The notes beneath the pieces are model-generated. The model saw only the letters and a list, made by a program, of their open reading frames with translations, was not told the DNA's origin and made no database searches. A program made the translations under genes and the position numbers. Positions 42,224 to 50,880 of a DNA stretch of 64,000 nucleotides are shown here, one piece after another. Numbering within the stretch: position 1 is the stretch's first letter; the number at the start of each line of letters is the position of its first letter. This DNA comes from Candidatus Bathyarchaeota archaeon (GTDB lineage Archaea > Thermoproteota > Bathyarchaeia > TCS64), in contig PBSW01000031.1 of NCBI GenBank assembly GCA_002726865.1, forward strand, positions 13,913-77,912, written 5' to 3'.

Positions 42224-43794
42224 CAGAGATAATTTACCAGTCAATTAGCCCCTCGGACTTTTTCTACAGGAATAGGGAGATCGCGGGGTTTAGCAACCCT
42301 AGTAGGGCAATATACGCGTCGGTTAGGGAACTTCTCGAGAATGCGCTAGATGCCTGTGAGAGGCAGAGAGTCCCACCTGACATCTTCCTGAGACTCACTG
42401 AGGTCTCCACATCAGAGGGAGGCACAAACATCTACATTATGAGGATCGAGGATAACGGCACAGGCCTCCCGCCGAAGCAAATCCCATCAGCGTTCTGCCG
42501 GGTATTCTATGGCTCAAAGTATACCCTTCAACAGGCTAGAGGAACCTTCGGCCTCGGGGGCACTATAACGATCCTCTACGGGCAGATCACCACCCATCAA
42601 CCCGTCGTAATCACCTCGAGCACCGGCGGTGACATCCATGAATTCACGATGATGATCGACATCGAGCGCAATGAGCCCATGATCCTCAAGCATAAGGTAA
42701 TGGAAAATAAGAAGGGCTGGAGGGGCACTGTGGTCCACCTCCAAATGGAGGGCGACTATAGCAGGATCAAGCGTCGCCTATTGGACTATCTGAAGCAGAC
42801 TGCAATGGTAAGCCCCTATGCGGATATTACCTTCGTGGATCCAATGGGGAGACTATTCCGATTCGAAAGGGGGACCGAGACAATGCCACCGCTTCCCCAG
42901 CCAGTGAAGCCTCATCCCCACGGGATCGATGTGGAGAACTTTCGCAGGCTAGTCACAATTACTAAGGCTAGATCCATGAAGGAGTTCATGACGGGGCATT
43001 TCCAGGGAGTTGGCTCGAAAACCGCAGATAGATTCTTGAAATCCGCGGGGATCAGGAACAAAACGAGGCCCAACTCAATGGAACCGGAGGACATAGTTAC
43101 CCTTGTTCGGGCTGCAAAGGATTTCAAGGATTTTAAGCGCCCTGACGCGACTTGTCTCTCACCTATAGGAGAGGAACTCCTCGAGAATGGAATAAGGAAG
43201 GAATTAGAACTCACTGAGAACGACTTCCTAAAAGTGGTCTCAAGGAAACCTTCTACATATCTTGGATTCCCGTTCATAGTCGAAACCGCTATCGCAACTG
43301 GGCCTACCATCCGGAAGCAGTTCAAGACGGGAACTACAATAATCAGATTCGCAAACAGGATACCTCTCCTCTTCGACGAGTCAAGCGGAGTCATTTGGAA
43401 GGTCGTCAACAAAAACATCCACTGGAATACCTACAACGTCTCCAGTGATACCCCCATGGTTGTCGTCGTCCACGTTTGCTCCACTAAGATCCCCTATAAA
43501 ACAGTCGGGAAGGAGTACATGGCCGACCAGCCACAAGTGGAGAAGGAAATCACCAACGTGATCAGGACATCTGCTCGGAGCCTGAGGCTATTCATCTCTC
43601 GTAGCATTAGGATAGCCAAGGAGCGGCGGAGGCTGGATATATTCGCCAAATATCTTCCCAAGATAGCAGAGTTCTCCACAAAGCTCTCCGACAAGGAGAC
43701 CCCCCCTGACATCAAGCCTCTACTTATAGCGGTTGGTGGAAAGATCCCTGATGTGAAGAAAAAAATCAATGAGGTCTCTACCATTGACGGATGA
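42220..43794 (+). CDS. top6B: DNA topoisomerase VI subunit B
   Basis: 524 residues. The GHKL ATPase has RELLENALDACERQ (Asn and Asp of motif N), RIEDNGTGLPPKQI, and GTFGLGGTITILYGQ (ATP lid). The helix-two-turn-helix region and the transducer domain follow, with the switch Lys in KPSTYLGFPFIVETAI (approximate). It relaxes and decatenates DNA with subunit A. The ATG overlaps the KH gene stop by 4 bp. Confidence 0.97.
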   Translation: MTEIIYQSISPSDFFYRNREIAGFSNPSRAIYASVRELLENALDACERQRVPPDIFLRLTEVSTSEGGTNIYIMRIEDNGTGLPPKQIPSAFCRVFYGSKYTLQQARGTFGLGGTITILYGQITTHQPVVITSSTGGDIHEFTMMIDIERNEPMILKHKVMENKKGWRGTVVHLQMEGDYSRIKRRLLDYLKQTAMVSPYADITFVDPMGRLFRFERGTETMPPLPQPVKPHPHGIDVENFRRLVTITKARSMKEFMTGHFQGVGSKTADRFLKSAGIRNKTRPNSMEPEDIVTLVRAAKDFKDFKRPDATCLSPIGEELLENGIRKELELTENDFLKVVSRKPSTYLGFPFIVETAIATGPTIRKQFKTGTTIIRFANRIPLLFDESSGVIWKVVNKNIHWNTYNVSSDTPMVVVVHVCSTKIPYKTVGKEYMADQPQVEKEITNVIRTSARSLRLFISRSIRIAKERRRLDIFAKYLPKIAEFSTKLSDKETPPDIKPLLIAVGGKIPDVKKKINEVSTIDG

Positions 43795-44875
43795 AGTTAT
43801 CAATGATGCAGAGCGAAAGAGAGAAACCATGGAAACAAGCCTCAATCAGCTGGGAGCCCTTATCTATGAGCAGATCCAGAATCGTGAGTTTCCCTGGATT
43901 ATGATGCAGAGCAGGAGCTCCGATAACATTAGGTATGACAACGAGGTCCGCCAGTTTATACTTGGCGATAGAACGGTCCGTCGGCACAGCCGGAACGTTA
44001 AGAACATCCGGCCCTTTACCCAGTTTTTATGGACGGCGTGGTTTGCTAGGGAGCTCGTCCGCCTCAAAAAGACCAGTACCCTCAGGGAGGTCTACTACTC
44101 TGCCAGGGGTCAAAGGGACATTGAGTTTTCAGGCCAAACGGAGTCGGACTATATAATCACCGACCTCGAGGTAGCCTTGAATATCCCCCGGGAGTCCTTG
44201 AATATCTACCCCAAGGATAGGGGCGCCATCTTTGGAGACCTAAACATCCAATATACATTCCCACCTGCCTACGAAGGGCGAGTGAAGAATCTCACAGATA
44301 ATCCCGATGGGGCGCCCATTGGACGCAGTCTCACAAGCTCCCAGCTACTTGACACAACTGCAGACAAGGTTATAGTTATTGAAAAGGACGCTATGTTCTC
44401 CCGGTTTGTTGAGGAAAAGGTCCACGAAAAGCACAACGCAATACTAATACAGACGGAGGGGACTCCGAGCCGCTCCGCCCGCATGGTGATTCAACGGCTG
44501 AATCAGAACATGGGGCTCCCTGTATACATCTTCACTGACGGGGACCCATGGGGGCTCCACATAGCGATGGTCATCATATCGGGCTCAGCCGTTGCAGCCC
44601 ACCTCAGGGGATTAACCACCCCGGACGCCAAGTGGATCGGGGTCTGGGGAACGGATGTCCTTAAGTACAAACTGCCTACGGAGAATCTAACGGAGAAGGA
44701 CCTAAAGAGACTCATTGAGCTCAAAAAGGATCCCAGGTACGTAGATAATCTCTGGCAGAGGGAGATTGATATATTCCTTAAAATGGGAAAGAAGGCAGAG
44801 CTCGAGGCCTTCAGCGCACTGGGGCTTACCTACATAGTAGACGAGTACCTCCCGGAGAAGCTTGCGAGCATCTGA
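43769..44875 (+). CDS. top6A: DNA topoisomerase VI subunit A (Spo11-like)
   Basis: 368 residues. The catalytic Tyr is Tyr109 or Tyr110 in LREVYYSARGQ within the winged-helix (CAP-like) domain. The Toprim domain has VIVIEKDAMFSRF (Glu) and IFTDGDPWGLHI (DxD). The normal length of about 360-390 and all catalytic residues are present. It overlaps top6B by 26 bp. No meiotic-type divergence. Confidence 0.97.
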   Translation: MRSLPLTDEVINDAERKRETMETSLNQLGALIYEQIQNREFPWIMMQSRSSDNIRYDNEVRQFILGDRTVRRHSRNVKNIRPFTQFLWTAWFARELVRLKKTSTLREVYYSARGQRDIEFSGQTESDYIITDLEVALNIPRESLNIYPKDRGAIFGDLNIQYTFPPAYEGRVKNLTDNPDGAPIGRSLTSSQLLDTTADKVIVIEKDAMFSRFVEEKVHEKHNAILIQTEGTPSRSARMVIQRLNQNMGLPVYIFTDGDPWGLHIAMVIISGSAVAAHLRGLTTPDAKWIGVWGTDVLKYKLPTENLTEKDLKRLIELKKDPRYVDNLWQREIDIFLKMGKKAELEAFSALGLTYIVDEYLPEKLASI

Positions 44876-44924
44876 TCCGCCTCAATTTTATATTAGCCCA
44901 CGTGAAGTAACAGGGGAAGGATCA

Positions 44925-45122
44925 ATGTCAGATGGTGAAGGGCTTACCCTATCGAAGCTTGCAGTGAACTTTTTCGGAGTAATAGTACTAGCCCTCGGCC
45001 TTATCATCACATATTACTCGATTCAAGCAGATGTGGGGTTCATCGACCCGGACATTTTCGCACCAGTAGGCGTCCTCATCGCCCTCGCCGGCGGAGTCAT
45101 GGTAGCTGCTTGGGAGGAATAA
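44925..45122 (+). CDS. Small membrane protein, 65 residues
   Basis: MSDGEGLTLSKLAVNFFGVI begins the protein, with two membrane helices (about 14-32 and 45-62) joined by a polar loop containing DVGFIDPDIF. The frame extends up to 44862, but a TATA-like TTTTATATTA at 44885-44894 and GGGGAAGG just before the ATG at 44925 fix the start. It overlaps the next gene by 13 bp. Family not recognised. Confidence 0.65.
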   Translation: MSDGEGLTLSKLAVNFFGVIVLALGLIITYYSIQADVGFIDPDIFAPVGVLIALAGGVMVAAWEE

Positions 45123-45883
45123 AGATAGGGAAACCTGAGGTCAGAGGCGTGATCTTGGCCGGAGGCCAGGGGACGCGCTTCCGCCCCCTCACATACTACC
45201 TACAGAAATGCATGATTCCCGTCGGTGAGGAAGAAAAACCAGTCCTTGAACACATCATTCGTCTATTCGTCCACCATGAAATACGCGATTTAGTTCTCCT
45301 AGTGGATTACAAATATCGGCAGATAAAAAACTACTTCAACGACGGCAGCAGATTCGGCGTAAAGCTCCATTATATGCTTGACAAGCCAGGTTTCAAGGGG
45401 AGCGCAGGAGCCATCGTGAACGTGTATAGGCAGGGGATCATTAACACCGACGATCATCTCGTAGTCTATTATGGAGATATTCTCTCAAACTTCGACCTGA
45501 AGAAGATGGTTTCACAACACATCAAGTCAGAGGCCGCGGCGACAGTAGCCTTGGCCAACGGGTTCCGAATCAGGGTCGGGACTGCTAATGTTAAGAACGG
45601 GCTCATTAAGGGGTTCCATGAAAAGCCAGAGATAGAGGCACCCGTGAGTGTTGGTATGCTGGTGATCAGTGGATCTGTAGTCAAAGAGATGGATAAGATG
45701 CATAAAGGTGAAGCCATGGGATCCTTTGATATGATGGGTGATGTGATCCCACACCTTATCAAGCAGGGAAAACCAGTTGGCGCCTACGTGAGCGAAGAGT
45801 TCTGGTACGACCTTGGTTCCTTGGAACGCTACGAGCAATTTGAGAAAGACAAGCTCGATAGAATGCTAAAATACCCTTGTTAA
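45110..45883 (+). CDS. Sugar-1-phosphate nucleotidyltransferase (short form)
   Basis: 257 residues, nucleotidyltransferase domain only. GVILAGGQGTRFRPLTYYLQ is the nucleotide-binding start, followed by VVYYGDILSNFD (metal Asp) and GFHEKPEIEAPVSVGMLVI. It resembles RfbA/glucose-1-phosphate thymidylyltransferase and mannose-1-phosphate guanylyltransferase; the sugar is not clear. The start is TTG at 45110, overlapping the membrane protein gene. It forms a series with the next two genes for nucleotide-sugar formation. Confidence 0.88.
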   Translation: MGGIKIGKPEVRGVILAGGQGTRFRPLTYYLQKCMIPVGEEEKPVLEHIIRLFVHHEIRDLVLLVDYKYRQIKNYFNDGSRFGVKLHYMLDKPGFKGSAGAIVNVYRQGIINTDDHLVVYYGDILSNFDLKKMVSQHIKSEAAATVALANGFRIRVGTANVKNGLIKGFHEKPEIEAPVSVGMLVISGSVVKEMDKMHKGEAMGSFDMMGDVIPHLIKQGKPVGAYVSEEFWYDLGSLERYEQFEKDKLDRMLKYPC

Positions 45884-45939
45884 ATGCTCTGGCCCACAAA
45901 ACGTTCATAAACCGTTCTGTGTCTTGATAGAATTGATCA

Positions 45940-47034
45940 TTGTTGAAAGCCCTTGTTTTAGCGGGGGGGTTTGGAACACGGCTTAGGCCTTTGAGCTGTA
46001 CCCGTCCAAAGATGCTTTTTCCGTTGGCCAACCAGTCCATGCTAGACTGGACCATAAAAAATCTCTCAGAGGGAGGAGTTGACACTATCGTCCTCGCGGT
46101 TAACTATATGGCAGAGGCATTGGTGAGATACTTTGGCCCGACGAAATTCAACGTGGGAATAATTTATTCTAGGGAAGCAAGGCCCCTGGGAACAGGGGGC
46201 CCCATTAAGAAAGCTAAAGAGAACCTTGTAAACGGCGAGCCTTTCCTAGTCCTTAATGGCGATGTAATATCAGACATCGATTACAGGCGCCTCGTTGAGT
46301 TCCATAAGTCTAATGATGGGATAGCAACCATCGCCCTTGTCAGAGTATCGGACCCGAGTAGATATGGTGCGGTAGAGCTTGATGACAACAACAAGGTCTC
46401 AAGGTTTGTTGAGAAACCAGAGTTTGGAAAGGCACCTAGCAACCTCATTAATGCCGGAATTTATGTATTCGACAAGGAGATCATGGACTATATTGAGGAC
46501 GGAGGGAAGGTCTCCACTGAAAAGGAGGTATTCCCGATCCTAGCAAAAGAGGGGAAGCTATACGGGTACGAGGTCCACGGTCTCTGGCTTGACGTCGGGG
46601 TCCCAGAATCATACCTAGAAGCGAACCGGCTCATCCTCGAGCAACTCAACTGCGAGGATATGCGTGAGGATCGCGTGGTCCATGAGACCGCAAAGATTCT
46701 AGAGCCCACGTATCTGGGAACAGGAGTCAAAGTGGGGGCCCATTCTGTTATCGGGCCTAACGTTTCAATATCAAACCATGTCCATATTGGTGAGGGGAGC
46801 AGGATCGAGAACTCTATTATATTTCCCGGGGCAACCATCGGGGACTATTCCTCGGTGAGGAATGCCATCATCGGAGAGAACGCGAGCATAGAAAAGTGGG
46901 TAAAGGTAGAGTCCGGAAGCCTCATCGGGGACTACGCCACTATCACTGATGGAGTTACAATAACCAAGGGGGTCACAATCTGCCCCTCCAAGACGGTAAG
47001 CGAAAGCATTCTTCAGACCCGCCAGGTGAGGTGA
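45940..47034 (+). CDS. Sugar-1-phosphate nucleotidyltransferase with left-handed beta-helix
   Basis: 364 residues. N-terminal transferase: ALVLAGGFGTRLRPLSCTRP, FLVLNGDVISDIDYRRLVEF and VEKPEFGKAPSNLINAGIYV. The C-terminal third (about 245-355) has hexapeptide repeats of a left-handed beta-helix (IGPNVSISNHVHIGEGSRIE). Archaeal enzymes of this build include mannose-1-phosphate guanylyltransferase and the bifunctional GlcN-1-P/Glc-1-P type (Sulfolobus ST0452-like). With glmM next door, UDP-GlcNAc formation is plausible, which would also feed BshA. TTG start at 45940 or 45943. Confidence 0.88.
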   Translation: MLKALVLAGGFGTRLRPLSCTRPKMLFPLANQSMLDWTIKNLSEGGVDTIVLAVNYMAEALVRYFGPTKFNVGIIYSREARPLGTGGPIKKAKENLVNGEPFLVLNGDVISDIDYRRLVEFHKSNDGIATIALVRVSDPSRYGAVELDDNNKVSRFVEKPEFGKAPSNLINAGIYVFDKEIMDYIEDGGKVSTEKEVFPILAKEGKLYGYEVHGLWLDVGVPESYLEANRLILEQLNCEDMREDRVVHETAKILEPTYLGTGVKVGAHSVIGPNVSISNHVHIGEGSRIENSIIFPGATIGDYSSVRNAIIGENASIEKWVKVESGSLIGDYATITDGVTITKGVTICPSKTVSESILQTRQVR

Positions 47035-48392
47035 TGGCGCGCCTCTTCGGAACTAACGGAGTCCGGGGAGTTGCTAACAGTGAGCTGACGGTAGAGCTGG
47101 TCACGAGCCTCGCTGCCTCCATCGGCACATATTTCGGGGGGAGTATCGCAGTTGGGAGGGACGGGAGAACTACAAGCTCTATGTTCAGGGACGCAGTCGT
47201 ATGCGGTCTTATCTCCGTTGGGTGCAACGTCTACGACACCGGGATGCTCCCCACCCCAGCACTACAGCACTCTGTGAAGGAAAATGGGTTGAACGCGGGA
47301 ATCATGATTACCGCCTCCCATAATCCGTCGGAGTTTAACGGTCTGAAGGTGATCGCTGCGGATGGTGTGGAGGCTTCAAGGAGTCAGGAGGCTGAGATCG
47401 AGGAGATCTTTTTTGCGGGAGTTCCCGAGCTCTCGCCGTGGGATGGTATCGGAACGGTTCAGCAGCTAGAAGTCCTCAAGGCATATCAGGAGGCGATCCT
47501 GTCCCATGTGGACATCAAGAGAATCAGGGATGCGGGTCTGAAAGTCGCTATTGACCCTGGTAACGGAGTTGCCGCATTCTCTGCACCTGGGATCGCCCGG
47601 GCCCTTGCGAGTAGGGTCACTACCTTGAACGTCAATATAGATGGTCGCTTTCCAAACAGAGATTCCGAGCCCAGACCGGATAATCTAGGGGGGCTGCAGT
47701 CTCTCGTGATGGCATCGGGGGCTGATCTTGGTGTGGCCTATGACGGTGACGGGGATCGATCCATTTTTGTGGACGAGCGCGGAGAGGCCCATTGGGGGGA
47801 CCGCTCCTTCGCGCTTATAGCAAGGGAGTATATATTGAAGAATCCCGGTAGACGTGTGGCATCCCCCGTGAACTCGTCCAGAGCACTTGAGGAGGTGGTA
47901 TCTGGGGCTGGAGGGAGCATTGTGTGGACTCAGGTTGGGAGCGTCGTCGTCTCCCGGAAAATGATAGAGGAGGGAATACCATTCGGGGGGGAGGAGAACG
48001 GAGGCATTATGTATGGTCCCCATCTCCAGGTCCGGGACGGCTCCATGGCGCTAGCTTTGGTCATGGAGATCATGGCCGAGACGGGTAAGCCCCTCTCGGA
48101 ACTCTTAGGAGAGCTACCCCAGTACTACCAGCTTAAGGTAAAGGTACCATGCCCCGAGAGAATAAAAAGGGCAGTCTTGAGGGACCTCCGGAATAAGGTA
48201 GATGCACCTCGAGTGGAAACCATCGACGGGGTGAAGTTGATATATAATAACAGGAGCTGGGTGCTTTTCAGGCCCAGCGGGACGGAGCCAATCTTCCGGA
48301 TCTATGCAGAGGCCGAGAGCTCTGAGACGGTTGAGGCCATCGTCAAGGAGAATAAATCTCTAATGGAGTCGGTAATTGATTCCCTGTCCTAG
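47034..48392 (+). CDS. glmM: Phosphoglucosamine mutase (phosphohexomutase)
   Basis: About 452 residues. It starts MARLFGTNGVRGVANSEL. The phospho-Ser loop is GIMITASHNPSEFNG, the metal loop AYDGDGDRSIFVDE, the sugar loop GGEENGGIMYG, and the phosphate loop FRPSGTEPIFRIYAE; all four are intact. It converts GlcN-6-P to GlcN-1-P (other hexose phosphates are possible in archaea). The ATG overlaps the stop of the preceding gene (TGATG). It converges with tpiA, with only 6 bp between the stops. Confidence 0.92.
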   Translation: MARLFGTNGVRGVANSELTVELVTSLAASIGTYFGGSIAVGRDGRTTSSMFRDAVVCGLISVGCNVYDTGMLPTPALQHSVKENGLNAGIMITASHNPSEFNGLKVIAADGVEASRSQEAEIEEIFFAGVPELSPWDGIGTVQQLEVLKAYQEAILSHVDIKRIRDAGLKVAIDPGNGVAAFSAPGIARALASRVTTLNVNIDGRFPNRDSEPRPDNLGGLQSLVMASGADLGVAYDGDGDRSIFVDERGEAHWGDRSFALIAREYILKNPGRRVASPVNSSRALEEVVSGAGGSIVWTQVGSVVVSRKMIEEGIPFGGEENGGIMYGPHLQVRDGSMALALVMEIMAETGKPLSELLGELPQYYQLKVKVPCPERIKRAVLRDLRNKVDAPRVETIDGVKLIYNNRSWVLFRPSGTEPIFRIYAEAESSETVEAIVKENKSLMESVIDSLS

Positions 48393-48398
48393 AGGAGG

Positions 48399-49085
48399 CT
48401 ATTCCCGCATCGCCTCGACCAACTCTAGGAGCTTCGCCTTGGGGTCAACAGCCTTTACGACTCCGCTAGCGACCAGAACCCCAGTAGCACCGAGTCGCAA
48501 GGCGGCTGCGACATCATCTCCGCTCGTGATCCCCGCTCCACATAGGATATTGACGTTAGGGTTGACCGTTCTACATTCTTCAACAGATCTTAAGACGATC
48601 TCGGGCCTTGCAGTTGAGACGGATATCCCGGATCCAATGAGCTCCGGAGGCTCTATCGCGATGACGTCGGGGGAGAATGGAGCGACAGAACGCCCCGTTT
48701 CAACCGAGCCCACGCAAACTACTTGGAATAGGCCGGCATGCCTTGCTCGTTTCACCGTAGCTTCGATTGTCTTCAGGGGGAGCTGTCTCTCCGAGTGGTT
48801 GATAATTGTCCCCACGCATCCGACCATCGCGAGAGCCTCGGGTAGGATGTGACCGGTAAAGCGGCCGTATCCCGCGAGGTCCATGTGTTGGGCGAAAATG
48901 GGGATTTTGACAGCATTAATAACAGCGGTAAGGTCAACTATCTGAGGTGCGACGGCTATGCATACTCCAGTCTCTTGAGATACTAGCTTAGCAATGGTTG
49001 CAAGGGCTACTGCCTTGGGTCCGAGGCTCTCCTCATAAGTCTTGAGATTGACCAAAATGAATGGGTATTTTATCATGGAGGTCAT
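48399..49085 (-). CDS. tpiA: Triosephosphate isomerase, archaeal type
   Basis: 228 residues, the short archaeal form. Catalytic residues: Lys in FILVNLKTYEES, His in TIINHSERQLP, and Glu in VIAIEPPELIGSG; the phosphate loop is CGAGITSGDDVAAAL. It interconverts dihydroxyacetone phosphate and glyceraldehyde-3-phosphate. The ATG at 49085 is used here; an ATG three codons in (49076) is equally possible. Confidence 0.95.
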   Translation of the reverse strand: MTSMIKYPFILVNLKTYEESLGPKAVALATIAKLVSQETGVCIAVAPQIVDLTAVINAVKIPIFAQHMDLAGYGRFTGHILPEALAMVGCVGTIINHSERQLPLKTIEATVKRARHAGLFQVVCVGSVETGRSVAPFSPDVIAIEPPELIGSGISVSTARPEIVLRSVEECRTVNPNVNILCGAGITSGDDVAAALRLGATGVLVASGVVKAVDPKAKLLELVEAMRE

Positions 49086-49213
49086 GATTAAGAAGTATTG
49101 TGTTCTGGGATATATTAGATGCTGGGCTATATATGATCAATAATGAATATTACCACGCATGACTCGTTGGAGACCGAAAATGCTTAGGCGTATCACAGCT
49201 CTCTTGCCACTAT

Positions 49214-49735
49214 ATGGATGTACACGTCCTCCGACTCGGGCATAGACCCTCTAGGGATAAGCGGTTAAGCACCCACGTAATCCTAGCGGCTCGGGCTTTT
49301 GGTGCCTCAGGGGCAACCTATTCTGGGTTAAGTGACCCAGGCCTTGAAGAGTCAATCAGCAAGGTAACCTCAGAGTGGGGAGGGCCGTTCAATCTTGAGT
49401 TCTCCAAAAGCTGGCGAAGCGTGATCTCCAGATGGCGGGGGCAGGTCGTTCATCTCACAATGTATGGGCTTTCAATTCAAAAGGTAATTCCCAAGATTAG
49501 AGGGGAGGGATCAGATCTTCTTATAGTTGTTGGTGGTGCAAAAGTGCCTAGGGAGGTATATAATATAGTAGATTGGAATGTTGGGGTGACCTCTCAGCCT
49601 CACTCGGAGGTGAGCGCTCTAGCTGTGTTTCTCCACGAATTCTGGGAGGGGGGGGAAGTGGACCTTCAGTTCCCAGGGGCTAGGTTAAGGGTGGTCCCCC
49701 AAGCCCGAGGGAAGCTGGTTGAGGCAGGGGTTTAA
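49214..49735 (+). CDS. trm56: tRNA (cytidine(56)-2'-O)-methyltransferase
   Basis: 173 residues with a SPOUT knot. MDVHVLRLGHRPSRDKRLST is the characteristic aTrm56 start, and the knot is formed by VVHLTMYGLSIQKVIPKI, LLIVVGGAKVPREVYNIVDW and VGVTSQPHSEVSALAVFLHE. It methylates C56 of the T loop, an archaeal modification made without guide RNA in most species. It is followed by tfe (50 bp gap), a neighbourhood common in archaea. Confidence 0.94.
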   Translation: MDVHVLRLGHRPSRDKRLSTHVILAARAFGASGATYSGLSDPGLEESISKVTSEWGGPFNLEFSKSWRSVISRWRGQVVHLTMYGLSIQKVIPKIRGEGSDLLIVVGGAKVPREVYNIVDWNVGVTSQPHSEVSALAVFLHEFWEGGEVDLQFPGARLRVVPQARGKLVEAGV

Positions 49736-49785
49736 GCTTTAAGTCCGGTGATGTGGCTAGGTACTAGAGGAATCCGGGAAGAAAT

Positions 49786-50298
49786 ATGAGCTTATTTAGT
49801 AACGTCAGCGATGGTACTGTAGACCAGATCGCATTTATCCTAGGGGGGGAGGAGGGAGTCTTGATTATTGATGTGATCAGGAATGTGGACGAGATCACGG
49901 TGGAGGAGATCGCTGGGCAGACGGAAATTCAGATAAACGAGGTCAGGAAAATCCTTTACCAATTCTACAATCATAGTATGGTGGCATCTAGACGGTTCAG
50001 GGATAAAGAAACTGGCTGGTTTATCTTTCTGTGGAGGCTACAGCAAGAGTTAATTGAGGCTTTCATCACAGGATTAAAGACCAAAATCCTGAAGAAGCTA
50101 AAGTCGAGGCTAAGCCACGAGTTGAATCACGAGTTCTATCAGTGTGGATCCGAGGGTTGTGTTCGGATCACCTTTGAGGATGCCATGGATACCGTATTTA
50201 ATTGTTCTGTTTGCGGGGACTCACTCAAGCCGGTGGGAAACGATAGTTATATTGATTTTCTTAAGGCGAAGATCGCGGAGATCGAGGGAGAGCTGTAG
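49786..50298 (+). CDS. tfe: Transcription initiation factor E, alpha subunit
   Basis: 170 residues. N-terminal winged helix with DEITVEEIAGQTEIQINEVR and KILYQFYNHSMVASRRFRDK. C-terminal zinc ribbon with C-x4-C (FYQCGSEGCV) and C-x2-C (FNCSVCGDSL). It helps open promoters. GGGAAG lies close before the ATG. The HD-domain gene begins 2 nt after its stop. Confidence 0.94.
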   Translation: MSLFSNVSDGTVDQIAFILGGEEGVLIIDVIRNVDEITVEEIAGQTEIQINEVRKILYQFYNHSMVASRRFRDKETGWFIFLWRLQQELIEAFITGLKTKILKKLKSRLSHELNHEFYQCGSEGCVRITFEDAMDTVFNCSVCGDSLKPVGNDSYIDFLKAKIAEIEGEL

Positions 50299-50300
50299 GC

Positions 50301-50834
50301 TTGAGTCCCCCTGGGAGAGGCGAAGCAATAGGGATTCTAATAAGTGCTGGTTGTAATCGCAGCGTCATCAGCCACTGTTTGAATGTGGCGGGGTTGGCGG
50401 CCCGAATCGGGGGAAGCCTAGTCAGGGCAGGGTTTGAAATGGATCTCACTTTGGTTGAGGCTGGGGCTTTACTCCATGATCTGGGCAGAAGCGTGACCCA
50501 TGGGACAAAGCATGCAGTAATTGGGGGGAAGCTGGCAAGAGAGAGGGGGCTGCCATTATCGGTTGTTAAGATCGTGGAAAGGCACATGGGAGCGGGGGTC
50601 CCGGCGGATGAGGCGAAAGAGCTGGGGTTTCCTGATGGCATTTATGTGCCAAAGTCGCTGGAGGAGAAGGTAGTTTGTTACGCGGATAAGCTTGCGGAGG
50701 GACCGGGGGAGGTAGAGTTTGGGGTGACAGTTGGGAGGATGGCGAAGAAGCTTGGGGCGGACCACCCGGCGTTGGGTCGTATGTGGGCCCTCCATGGGGA
50801 GATTACGGGGATGCTGAGCTCGGGCTATCGATAA
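50301..50834 (+). CDS. HD-domain (HDIG) phosphohydrolase
   Basis: 177 residues. The HD metal site has SHCLNVAGLAARIG (His), ALLHDLGRSVTHGTKH (HD) and IVERHMGAGVP (His). It matches the archaeal HDIG family (TIGR00295 type). The natural substrate is unknown. The start is TTG at 50301, coupled to tfe. The trm56-tfe-HD gene order is widespread in archaea. Confidence 0.88.
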   Translation: MSPPGRGEAIGILISAGCNRSVISHCLNVAGLAARIGGSLVRAGFEMDLTLVEAGALLHDLGRSVTHGTKHAVIGGKLARERGLPLSVVKIVERHMGAGVPADEAKELGFPDGIYVPKSLEEKVVCYADKLAEGPGEVEFGVTVGRMAKKLGADHPALGRMWALHGEITGMLSSGYR

Positions 50835-50880
50835 CTCGCGCGCTAGCAGTTGGGACGTTAAAATGCGACCACGGAGACTT